A stretch of DNA of 17,243 nucleotides, taken from positions 1 through 17,243 of the forward strand of contig JAUMYE010000010.1 of assembly GCA_030528815.1 (NCBI GenBank), read 5' to 3'. Source of the stretch: Candidatus Saccharimonadota bacterium (GTDB lineage Bacteria > Patescibacteriota > Saccharimonadia > Saccharimonadales > Saccharimonadaceae). The position numbers were made by a program, and so were the translations under genes. Positions 6,684-13,830 of this stretch are shown here, piece by piece (positions within the stretch are counted from its first letter, which is position 1; every line of letters starts with the position of its first letter). The notes under the pieces were generated by a model. It was not told the DNA's origin. It was given only the letters and a program-made list of their open reading frames with translations, and did no database searches.

Positions 6684-7558
6684 TTCTTCCTGTATGCCTT
6701 TCCGATGATTTTTTTCGCTAAAGTTTTAATCTTTCTTTGAATGGAATAATTGAAATCAAACATATATTGAAGCAATAAGCCGTATTCACGAAGCGATAGG
6801 GTGCGGCCGCCCTTTATTTTAATTTCAATTATCGAGTAGTCGACGTTCTTTTTTAGATTAGTTGGTACAACTTGTTTTAGATAGTATAACGGCCTAAGCA
6901 TTCCTTCCGTGAGACTTTTTAGGCTTTTTCGCGTTACGCTCCCTTTTCTTTGATAGTAATTGTACAGAGGTTCTCTAATTATTTTTACGGTTTTTATGTT
7001 TTTAAAATAGTTAATGTTAAAAATTAAGTCTTCCAATATTTCGTATTTTTTGTCGAACTTTAGATTATTGTTTGTTATTATTTCTTTTCTATACATCTTA
7101 TTCCAGACATATCCGCCAACCCCCTCATCGAAAAACAATGCTCCCATGGCGTTTTTTTCGCTTTTATGTTTTGGCAGTTTTTGTTTTTTTGCTTTAGTAA
7201 TAATATTCATTCCAACTATAGCAATATCATAGTTTTCTAACGCTTTAACTTGTTTTTCTATGAAAGTTGGTTCTATCGTATCGTCAGCATCTACAAATAA
7301 CACATATTTTCCATGCGCTCCGTCGAGGCCATTATTTCTAGCTTCACTTACGCCTTTGTTTGTTTGCGTAATTACGGTTATATTCTTGTAATCACGAGAG
7401 AGCCTTACGGCGACTTCATGAGAATGATCACTCGATCCATCATCGACGATAATGATTTCAATATTGTTATAGGTTTGCTCTATTATGCTTTTTATGCAGC
7501 TCGGCAAGTACTTCTCGACATTATACGCAGGAACAATTACTGTAACTAGCCCTCTCAT
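6671..7558 (-). CDS. family 2 glycosyltransferase
   Basis: This is a 295-aa GT-A fold enzyme. VTVIVPAYNVEKYLPSCIKS opens the nucleotide-binding domain. DDGSSD (39-44) and FVDADD (D90, D92) supply the donor-binding and metal-binding acidic motifs. EDLIFNINYF near residue 171 matches the usual catalytic-base region. It would add one sugar to a lipid-linked repeat unit at the cytoplasmic membrane face. The closest named relatives in style are EpsJ/CpsI-type enzymes, but donor and acceptor cannot be read from the sequence. The start shares the four bases ATGA (7558-7555) with the polymerase stop, so translation is coupled. Confidence 0.92.
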   Translation of the reverse strand: MRGLVTVIVPAYNVEKYLPSCIKSIIEQTYNNIEIIIVDDGSSDHSHEVAVRLSRDYKNITVITQTNKGVSEARNNGLDGAHGKYVLFVDADDTIEPTFIEKQVKALENYDIAIVGMNIITKAKKQKLPKHKSEKNAMGALFFDEGVGGYVWNKMYRKEIITNNNLKFDKKYEILEDLIFNINYFKNIKTVKIIREPLYNYYQRKGSVTRKSLKSLTEGMLRPLYYLKQVVPTNLKKNVDYSIIEIKIKGGRTLSLREYGLLLQYMFDFNYSIQRKIKTLAKKIIGKAYRKKWNA

Positions 7559-8658
7559 TTGCCATTAATTCTCCGTTTATCTTTTTTGACATTACGAACT
7601 TCTTTACTGTTTGAACAATATACGCATGCGAGAATCGGTACTACGCAGCACTGATGCCTAATATATGATCCGAAGTCCGGCTCGAAAATCGCAGAAATCA
7701 TCATAAAACCAATAATTATGCTCAATGCTATTTTTTCATTCGTGTTAGCCTTATTTATCTTTAACGAAGCAAGCACTATACTTGTTAGCAGTATTTGATA
7801 AATTGCAAAAACTGAATATTTTACTCCTTTTACAAATAGCTCGATAGGGAATATTAACCTAAAAAAATCCAAGACATAATTCGCAGAAAAAGTAAGGAAA
7901 TTACCGTTTCGACCAAACACTTCCATAATCATAGTATTTGCATCCTTGTCACCTAATTCTATTCTCATATCGTTCACTGAACTTCGTGCTGCTATGATTT
8001 GTGAATAACCATCAGGTAACACTACAGATGCAATGAATGTTTCTAGTAGAAAAACACTCAAAACTATTAGAATTACCTTAATTGGTTTTATTTTTTTGTC
8101 ATTCTTGATAAAGAAATAGATAATCGGAACAAGAGTAGCAAGAATCAGGTAATATACTCTGAAATAGATCGATTCAAACACGAATATTCCCGAAATAAGA
8201 GCAATTTTGATTTTTATGTCTTTTATTCTGCCAGAATTAATCACTAAAGCACAAATCGCAAATATTAAAATCTGGATAATTTCTTTGCTTAGGTTAAAAA
8301 CATAGATATTTAGCAAGAATATCGTCGCATATATAAAAATGTACTCTTTTTTCGTAAAAACTCTTTTCGTTTTAAGAAGATAAACAAATAATACTATCGT
8401 CGCTATAGAAGACAGCGCTATGCTCCATTGATAGATATTCGATAAACCAAACACATTAATCGCACTAAAGAAGTTTGCAGTAAAACTATAGGATTTATCT
8501 GTAAATCGCGATCCATTCATAACGGCAAGAATATGTTCGCTGTCATAGAAGTACTTTTTTGACAAGAAAGAGAATTGCACTATTTTGGCCAATAGGGCTA
8601 GCGGAAAGACAAGAAACGCTAGCAATAATTTGTTTTTTGTTATAGTTTTATTTTTCAT
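7555..8658 (-). CDS. multi-pass membrane protein, probable Wzy/EpsG-like polysaccharide polymerase
   Basis: A 367-aa protein with roughly ten hydrophobic segments, a larger polar stretch around residues 215-255 (DGYSQIIAARSSVNDMRIELG) and a basic C-terminal tail. It sits between glycosyltransferases, an acyltransferase and a flippase, where repeat-unit polymerases are expected. An early periplasmic-type segment (KKYFYDSEHILAVMNG), an LSKE motif and SYIRHQ near the end are compatible with EpsG/Wzy proteins. Such polymerases diverge greatly, so the call rests mainly on topology and context. It ends with TGA in an ATGA overlap and starts inside the end of the acyltransferase gene (11-base overlap). 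Confidence 0.6.
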   Translation of the reverse strand: MKNKTITKNKLLLAFLVFPLALLAKIVQFSFLSKKYFYDSEHILAVMNGSRFTDKSYSFTANFFSAINVFGLSNIYQWSIALSSIATIVLFVYLLKTKRVFTKKEYIFIYATIFLLNIYVFNLSKEIIQILIFAICALVINSGRIKDIKIKIALISGIFVFESIYFRVYYLILATLVPIIYFFIKNDKKIKPIKVILIVLSVFLLETFIASVVLPDGYSQIIAARSSVNDMRIELGDKDANTMIMEVFGRNGNFLTFSANYVLDFFRLIFPIELFVKGVKYSVFAIYQILLTSIVLASLKINKANTNEKIALSIIIGFMMISAIFEPDFGSYIRHQCCVVPILACVYCSNSKEVRNVKKDKRRINGK

Positions 8659-9597
8659 GTTTATCTCCGGTAGCGATATTTACTACAAACGTTAATGCAA
8701 AAGAGCTCAATATAGCCATGATAGTTATTAGTATTATATTTAACGCTGGATTAATATGCGGAATAGCTATCATGTAAACATAGTGCACGATATAAAAGGC
8801 ATAGGTGTTTTTATCTAGAAAATCAATTACCTTAGTACTCTTATTTATCCGGATTTTTGCCGATAAAACGAGACAGAAAATTGACAACGCTATCGTGGCC
8901 TGCGTAACGCTATATATTACTTCGTCGTACACAAAAGAACCATCGCATATCTTTTTAAATATAACCCGTATTAGGATTGATGCTAGCATTAGTATTATGG
9001 ATACTATTGGCTTAATTCTATTAATCTTTTCTGAATTAAAATACGCGATCATTAAAACTGCTATGTATGCAATTTTTGTTCCTAAGCCAATATGAAACAC
9101 GCTAAGCGTTATCATTAGCGCAAACAAAATTAATATTGTTTTTAGCGTGTTGTTTTTTATAATTTTTTCTAGTTTTGTTCCATTAATAATCGCAATCAAT
9201 AAATAACCCAATAAAGCAAAGCTTAAATACCATAAATGCGATAGCGCCTGAAAGCCAAAGTCAATTCCGACGAATCCTTTAAGAAAGCCTTGGAGTGAAC
9301 ATATATAGGAATTACACTTAACTTTAGAGGTATCCCTATAATAAGACCGAAACAAACTATCGAAACGATCCAAATATACACAGGCTTTTGTATCTGAATT
9401 ATTTTCTTTGATAGCCATTTTCTCCTGTTTTCTATCTTCTTAGTTCCATACAGATAACCCGTAATTATCAAGAAAATAAAGACTGCGCTACTTAGCATTT
9501 GTCCTATGGCATTAAAACCATAAAGATTTGCTATATGGCAAAAATAGACCATTACTGTGGCTAATATGCGAATAATTTGTATGTTTTTATTTCTCAT
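8648..9597 (-). pseudogene. acyltransferase-3 family (OafA-like) gene split by a frameshift
   Basis: The first part starts at 9597 (MRNKNIQIIRILATVMVYFC, then H21) and continues through FIFLIITGYLYG and QKPVYIWIVSIV, a typical acyltransferase-3 N-terminus with its conserved His. Sense is lost after IPIYVHS. The second frame resumes with LQGFLKGF, then LSHLWYLSFALLGYLL and several more membrane segments, ending at 8648. The shift lies near 9291-9300. The joined product is about 316 residues, a little short for the family. Such enzymes O-acylate sugars of surface polymers in the membrane. It overlaps the upstream GT4 gene and the downstream polymerase gene by 11 bases each. True mutation and sequence error are both possible. 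Confidence 0.83.
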
Positions 9598-11770
9598 ATA
9601 TTGCCTTTATTTGCCTATAGTATGCCCTTGAATTATCGAGTTCTTTTACTCTTTCCAATGCGTTATCTGAATACTTGTGTAAGTTGCTATTGATAGATTT
9701 ATAAGCTTCCAAAAAATCACTATTAGTTATGCATGTTCTACCGCATTTATCATTTACGATAAATCTTAAGCCGCCAACCCCAGAAACAACAACAGGAAGG
9801 CCCAAAGCCATTGACTCTATTACGGCAAGTCCGAACCCCTCCCACTTCGTAGGCAATACAAAAACCTTCGATTGAGCCATGTAGTTGTATGGGTTATTCT
9901 GAAAGCCAACCAATTCAATATTTTCGCCTAATCGTTTGTTCTTTATAATCGCTTCGATTTCTTGCCTATATGGCCCCTCACCTACCCATACTGCCTTGAT
10001 TTTCGGGAAATCTTTTCTCAACTCTTCTACTATCTCACAAAACAAGAATGGATCCTTTGGTTCCTCTAGTCTACCTACGCAGCAAATGTCATATTTTTTA
10101 TCATTCGGGTCAACAGTAACTTTCTTAACTATTTCTTCAGCAGAAAACGGATTCGAAACACATTCTATCTTGTTTTTAAAACTATTCTTAAGTTTAAATT
10201 CTTCGCCAATTACATCCGATACAGTTAGTACCTTCTTGATTTTTCTACCACAGATAGAATACAGGATAGACTGCTTATTAACCCCTTTAATCCACGTCGG
10301 ATTTGCATGAAGATGTGATATTACTGGAGTTTTTCCTGCAGCAATAGCCGACATACAGCTCGCTCTATAATCATGAGCATGGATAAGAACCGGATTATAT
10401 TTCTTAATGACTCTCTTAATTTCGGATGGTGTAATGCTTTTAATGAGAGCAAAATCGATATTCTCTTCTTCGAGTTTTTGACGAATAGAGCCATCTTTGG
10501 TTACATATATAAAATTATAACTATCGCCTAGATTCTTAATAATTCCAAATGCAACTTTTTCTAATCCCGAAAAAACATTTGAACCCACGACATGCAGAAT
10601 CGTTGGCTTACTTTTTGCTAGGTAGTAATCCTGAATATCTTTCACGGTCTTTTGTATATCAAACACATTACTGTTTGCGATTTTACGAATCAATTTTTCA
10701 TTTAGCAGTGTTTTGCAGATATCCTTATAGTCCAACATTACCGCATTGTTATAAATTGTTTCTTTTGTGATGTTATTCGAAAAAATGCACGGAACACCAT
10801 TAGCTTGCGCTTCGACTCCTACTACCGGCAACCCTTCATACAAACTCGGCAAACAGAATACATCAAAAACCGAATAAAGCTTATTAGTATCACTTCTCTG
10901 GCCCAAGAAGAAAACATCTTTTTCTAGGCCTAGGTTCTTCACTTTTTCTTCAATTTCTTCACGAAGTGGACCCTGACCAACTAAGACTAGCTTTGCGTTT
11001 TTCTTTTCTTTCTTAACTTCCGCAAAAATATCGATTAAGAATCTATGATTCTTCTGTTCTACGAATCTGCCAATATGTCCAATTACGAAATCGCTATCTT
11101 TAATTCCGATTTCTTTGCGAAGTTCCTTTCTTGCTTCTGGATCGTATTTGAACTTCTCAACATCGATAGCGTTATGAATAATCTTCACTTCGCCCTTATC
11201 GAAAGTCTTGTTACCAAACAAATATCTACCAGCAAGTTCCGAACAGGCAAAATAATCCGTCGCATATCTCTTACTGAACGGACGCAAAGCATTCTTTAAA
11301 AGATTCTTCTTCCATTCCTTTGGATTGCTTGTGCTATGACTATGCGCAATTCTTACTAGCACGCCAGCCTTCTTGGCCGCATAGAGCGGGAAGACACTCA
11401 AAGTATTAATATTCGAGTGAACTATTGCGTATTTCTTTTCTTTAAAGAGTTGCTTTAAGAATTTAAGATATTTCGGAAGCTTCTGGTATGGTGGACACAA
11501 AATAACCTTGCCTCCGAGTTTTTCGATCTCTTCGTATGGGATATTCGTAGAGTCTTCGTCGCAGATAAAATCAAACCGAACCTTCGTGCGGTCGATATGT
11601 CGATAATAGTTCATAATGACAGCTTCAACACCGCCGCCAACCCATTTACCCATAATCTGAGCAACAACAATTGGCTCAGATTTTTCCTGAGCTTTGCGAC
11701 TAGTTTTCTTGGTCGTTTTTGTAGCTTGCGTCTTGGCCTTTGGCGCTTGCTTTTTCGTATTGCTTCCCAT
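9587..11770 (-). CDS. tandem fusion of two GT4 (GT-B fold) glycosyltransferases
   Basis: This is a 727-aa protein when started at the ATG at 11770; a GTG at 11788 would add six residues. A lysine-rich, low-complexity N-terminal tail (1-33) precedes the first enzyme (about 34-385). That enzyme has GGGVEAVIMNYYRHID, IGHIGRFVEQKN, LVGQGP and the E312-x7-E320 motif. A second complete enzyme follows (about 388-727), with LHVVGSNVFSGLEKVA, VGRLEEPKDP, WVGEGP and E644-x7-E652. Each half is normal in length for a capsule or teichoic glycosyltransferase, so the protein is a true fusion able to add two sugars in succession. It is the first gene of the operon, with its own promoter, and ends inside the start of the acyltransferase gene. 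The basic tail may bind membrane phospholipid. Confidence 0.9.
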   Translation of the reverse strand: MGSNTKKQAPKAKTQATKTTKKTSRKAQEKSEPIVVAQIMGKWVGGGVEAVIMNYYRHIDRTKVRFDFICDEDSTNIPYEEIEKLGGKVILCPPYQKLPKYLKFLKQLFKEKKYAIVHSNINTLSVFPLYAAKKAGVLVRIAHSHSTSNPKEWKKNLLKNALRPFSKRYATDYFACSELAGRYLFGNKTFDKGEVKIIHNAIDVEKFKYDPEARKELRKEIGIKDSDFVIGHIGRFVEQKNHRFLIDIFAEVKKEKKNAKLVLVGQGPLREEIEEKVKNLGLEKDVFFLGQRSDTNKLYSVFDVFCLPSLYEGLPVVGVEAQANGVPCIFSNNITKETIYNNAVMLDYKDICKTLLNEKLIRKIANSNVFDIQKTVKDIQDYYLAKSKPTILHVVGSNVFSGLEKVAFGIIKNLGDSYNFIYVTKDGSIRQKLEEENIDFALIKSITPSEIKRVIKKYNPVLIHAHDYRASCMSAIAAGKTPVISHLHANPTWIKGVNKQSILYSICGRKIKKVLTVSDVIGEEFKLKNSFKNKIECVSNPFSAEEIVKKVTVDPNDKKYDICCVGRLEEPKDPFLFCEIVEELRKDFPKIKAVWVGEGPYRQEIEAIIKNKRLGENIELVGFQNNPYNYMAQSKVFVLPTKWEGFGLAVIESMALGLPVVVSGVGGLRFIVNDKCGRTCITNSDFLEAYKSINSNLHKYSDNALERVKELDNSRAYYRQIKAIYEK

Positions 11771-11787
11771 TTTCTCAACAAAAAACA

Positions 11788-11816
11788 CCTAGGCTGGCTC
11801 TACCTCCAGCACCAGG
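11788..11816 (-). promoter_or_regulatory. leader hairpin in front of the polysaccharide operon
   Basis: On the minus strand CCTGG-T-GCTGG pairs with CCAGC-CTAGG: 10 bp with one bulged base and one G/U pair, around an 8-base loop. A GGAGG motif (11807-11803) lies across the stem and loop but is too far from the ATG at 11770 to serve it. The hairpin ends exactly at the alternative GTG. A role in translational or transcriptional control is a guess. Confidence 0.35.
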
Positions 11817-11842
11817 CGCAAAATATCTTTTATATGAGTGTT

Positions 11843-11871
11843 ATTTTATAACAAAATGGGGTTTTTGTAAA
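11843..11871 (-). promoter_or_regulatory. promoter of the polysaccharide operon
   Basis: On the minus strand TTTACA (11871-11866), a 17-base spacer and TAAAAT (11848-11843) match the sigma70 consensus at five of six positions each. The start point would be near 11836, giving a leader of about 65 bases that contains the hairpin at 11788-11816. Confidence 0.6.
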
Positions 11872-11900
11872 GTGTACTAGCATGTTTTTAGACAAAGAAA

Positions 11901-11925
11901 AATCTCCCGCCATTAGCAGGAGATT
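11901..11925 (-). terminator. intrinsic terminator of the repeat-protein gene
   Basis: Arms 11901-11910 and 11916-11925 pair over 10 bp (one G/U on the minus strand) around a 5-base loop. TTTCTTTG follows on the minus strand. The terminator lies 17 bases past the stop codon and separates this gene from the polysaccharide promoter. Confidence 0.75.
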
Positions 11926-11941
11926 GATCGAGTCCGCGCCA

Positions 11942-12955
11942 TTACTCGCCGTCTAGCAGCCCATTCTGTTTCAGCGCTTCCATCCAGGTTTTATACCTAT
12001 AGAGGACCGTACTCGGACTGGGTGAGTTGCCAGAGCGAAGTCGCTTGTACTCATTTCGCGAGGGCGCATGTCCAACCTTATCGGCCACGACCACCAGAGC
12101 TTCCCGAATTTCTTCGTCAGAATACTTTTCTTCGAACACTACTCGGTGGTCCTTGGACTTCGCATCATAATCTTCAAAGCCAGCAGCTTTTAGGGCCAGC
12201 GGCCAAGAACCGTACCTTATGCGCAGCGTTTTATCGTTCGGCATATCAGGCTCATGATACTTGACATATTCCTTGAGTGACGGAGTATGACCAAGTTTTT
12301 CTGCCATGATATGCAGACACTTAGCCACTTCTTCGTCCGAATACCTGCACCCCGTATGGCTACACTTGCAGGCTTTAAGGCCGGCAGCCTTCAGAGCATC
12401 AGCCCAAGAGTTGAAGCTATGCGATATTGCTTTTTCGCTAGGCATGTCTTTTGCCCTATTCGCCTTATACTCGCTTTTGGTCGGAGAATGGCCAAGTTTT
12501 CTCGCGATTTCTTGCAGAGCTTTTATGATTCGCTCGCGTTCAATCTTGTTCGAATTACGCTCAGGTAGTCCTGCAGCTTCTATGGCATATTCCCACCTGC
12601 CACCAAAGCGCTCGGAAACCGTAGTTGAGCAAGCCATATGCGGGCGACGCAAAGCATTATATTCTGGAACGCTTGGCGTATGCCCTACGACACGAGCAAT
12701 TTCTCGCAGATGCTCCAATATCTCCCCGTCCGTGAGAAAATTTGGGTTTTGTCCCGGTTCCTTCGGGTCGATTCCTGCAGCCACAAGAGCCTCCTTCCAA
12801 CTACCAAAACGTCTAGTGATAGTATCTGCGGTCGGTTCGGAATCATGGCGATACTTTTCATATTCTCGCCGTAGCGGGCGTCTGCCAAGGATTTTTACTA
12901 CTCTGCGAAGGCTCGCAAAAATTTCTTCGTCTGAATGTGTTTTGCGTATTGGCAA
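11942..12955 (-). CDS. protein of five homing-endonuclease-associated (HNH_repeat type) repeats
   Basis: The protein is built almost wholly of five units of about 55-58 residues, at about 10-66, 78-134, 142-195, 208-263 and 281-336, numbered from the GTG three codons upstream of the chosen start. Each follows the pattern S/TDEEI..L..IA..LGHxPS..EY...R, a variable stretch, then RFGSWxxALKAAGL. This matches the homing-endonuclease-associated repeat (Pfam HNH_repeat), thought to bind DNA through helix-turn-helix-like units. No nuclease domain is attached. Between repeats 3 and 4 there is C-x-C-x4-C with a His, a possible small metal site. I chose the TTG at 12955 because GAGG ends eight bases upstream of it, while the GTG at 12964 overlaps that site. 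It is transcribed alone. GC is higher than in the polysaccharide genes. The role is unknown; DNA binding is inferred. Confidence 0.8.
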   Translation of the reverse strand: MPIRKTHSDEEIFASLRRVVKILGRRPLRREYEKYRHDSEPTADTITRRFGSWKEALVAAGIDPKEPGQNPNFLTDGEILEHLREIARVVGHTPSVPEYNALRRPHMACSTTVSERFGGRWEYAIEAAGLPERNSNKIERERIIKALQEIARKLGHSPTKSEYKANRAKDMPSEKAISHSFNSWADALKAAGLKACKCSHTGCRYSDEEVAKCLHIMAEKLGHTPSLKEYVKYHEPDMPNDKTLRIRYGSWPLALKAAGFEDYDAKSKDHRVVFEEKYSDEEIREALVVVADKVGHAPSRNEYKRLRSGNSPSPSTVLYRYKTWMEALKQNGLLDGE

Positions 12956-13005
12956 TAATAACACCTCTCTTTCTAAAGAACTTTACGGATTGCGTATGTG
13001 TTTAT

Positions 13006-13033
13006 ATAGTAACATATTTTGCGGTTTTGTCAA
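13006..13033 (-). promoter_or_regulatory. promoter of the repeat-protein gene
   Basis: On the minus strand a perfect TTGACA (13033-13028) is followed after 16 bases by TACTAT (13011-13006), with further TA-rich sequence just beyond. It lies directly after the terminator of the pheS-pheT-FKBP operon, so the repeat gene is an independent unit with a leader of about 45 bases. Confidence 0.55.
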
Positions 13034-13043
13034 TCACGCAAAA

Positions 13044-13072
13044 AAGAACCCCACCTTTTCGATGGGATTCTT
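13044..13072 (-). terminator. intrinsic terminator of the pheS-pheT-FKBP operon
   Basis: Arms 13044-13055 and 13061-13072 form a 12-bp stem with two G/U pairs on the minus strand and a 5-base loop. The stem runs into a six-T tract (minus strand, 13045-13040). It starts 12 bases past the FKBP stop codon. Confidence 0.85.
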
Positions 13073-13083
13073 CTTTAAACCTT

Positions 13084-13803
13084 TTACTCTTCAGATTCGC
13101 TCTGCTGCATCATGGTCGTATAAGCATCGCCATAATATAGCTTATAGAATTCTTCTGGATAATCTGGTTCAACCTGCTTTGGAATAAGCATCACGACAAA
13201 CTTTAGTGGGCTGTTTGCAGGGATCGTGCCGTTATCTGTTTCGCCGTAAGCCAAGACAGATGGAATTGTTAGCTCACGAACGCCGCCAATCTTCATACCA
13301 GAGATACCATCTAGCCAACCCTGAATCATACCAGTAGAACCTTCTAGTGGGAACTTTAGGGATGTTGGGCTAGTTTTGCTATCAAAGGAAGAATCAAAGA
13401 TAGTACCATCAGATAACCAACCGATATAGTAAGCAGAGTAATCTGTATCTTCGTTACCGTCTTCGATCGTTGCGCCGTCGCCAACCTTCAAATCTTTAGT
13501 CTTAAGCGAAGTAACATCAGCAGCATTGAAGCTCTTTACGCGATCTTTGTATCCGACAAAATCGTTAAAGTATTTCTCGGAAAGACCCTGTGCCAACTGA
13601 TTAACCTCTGCGCTATGCTCCTGCATGAGCTCAGTCAATCTCTGTTGCTTCTCTGTCTGAGTCTGCTGCTTTTTCTCGCCGTTCTGATAGTTCAAGACCA
13701 TGCCAACATAAAGCATAAAAGTTGCCGCAAGCATAAAGACTGCAATCGCGCAGATCACAATACGCTGTTTTGGCGATGTCTTTTTATCGTCATTCTTAAT
13801 CAT
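13084..13803 (-). CDS. membrane-anchored FKBP-type peptidyl-prolyl cis-trans isomerase
   Basis: This is a 239-aa protein. A basic N-terminus and one hydrophobic segment (residues 15-36) make a signal anchor, followed by a Gln/Glu/Lys-rich probable coiled coil (42-75). The FKBP domain covers about 105-208: GWLSDGTIFDSSF, then MIQGWLDGISGMKIGG, RELTIPSVLAYGE and IPANSPLKFVVML, which hold the usual active-site aromatics and the LAYG and IPANS signatures. It should catalyse proline isomerisation or act as a chaperone on the outer face of the cytoplasmic membrane. GGAGG lies seven bases before the ATG, and the gap to pheT is 27 bases, so it is the last gene of the phe operon. The functional link to the tRNA synthetase is probably only shared expression. 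Confidence 0.93.
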   Translation of the reverse strand: MIKNDDKKTSPKQRIVICAIAVFMLAATFMLYVGMVLNYQNGEKKQQTQTEKQQRLTELMQEHSAEVNQLAQGLSEKYFNDFVGYKDRVKSFNAADVTSLKTKDLKVGDGATIEDGNEDTDYSAYYIGWLSDGTIFDSSFDSKTSPTSLKFPLEGSTGMIQGWLDGISGMKIGGVRELTIPSVLAYGETDNGTIPANSPLKFVVMLIPKQVEPDYPEEFYKLYYGDAYTTMMQQSESEE

Positions 13804-13830
13804 GTATTACCTCCGTCGCCCACCGATTAA

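Noticed and set aside
12306..13187. Plus-strand 293-codon open frame
   Set aside because: It is antisense to the repeat-protein gene, crosses that gene's promoter and the phe operon terminator, and has no protein-like motifs. The repeat structure on the minus strand explains the open frame.
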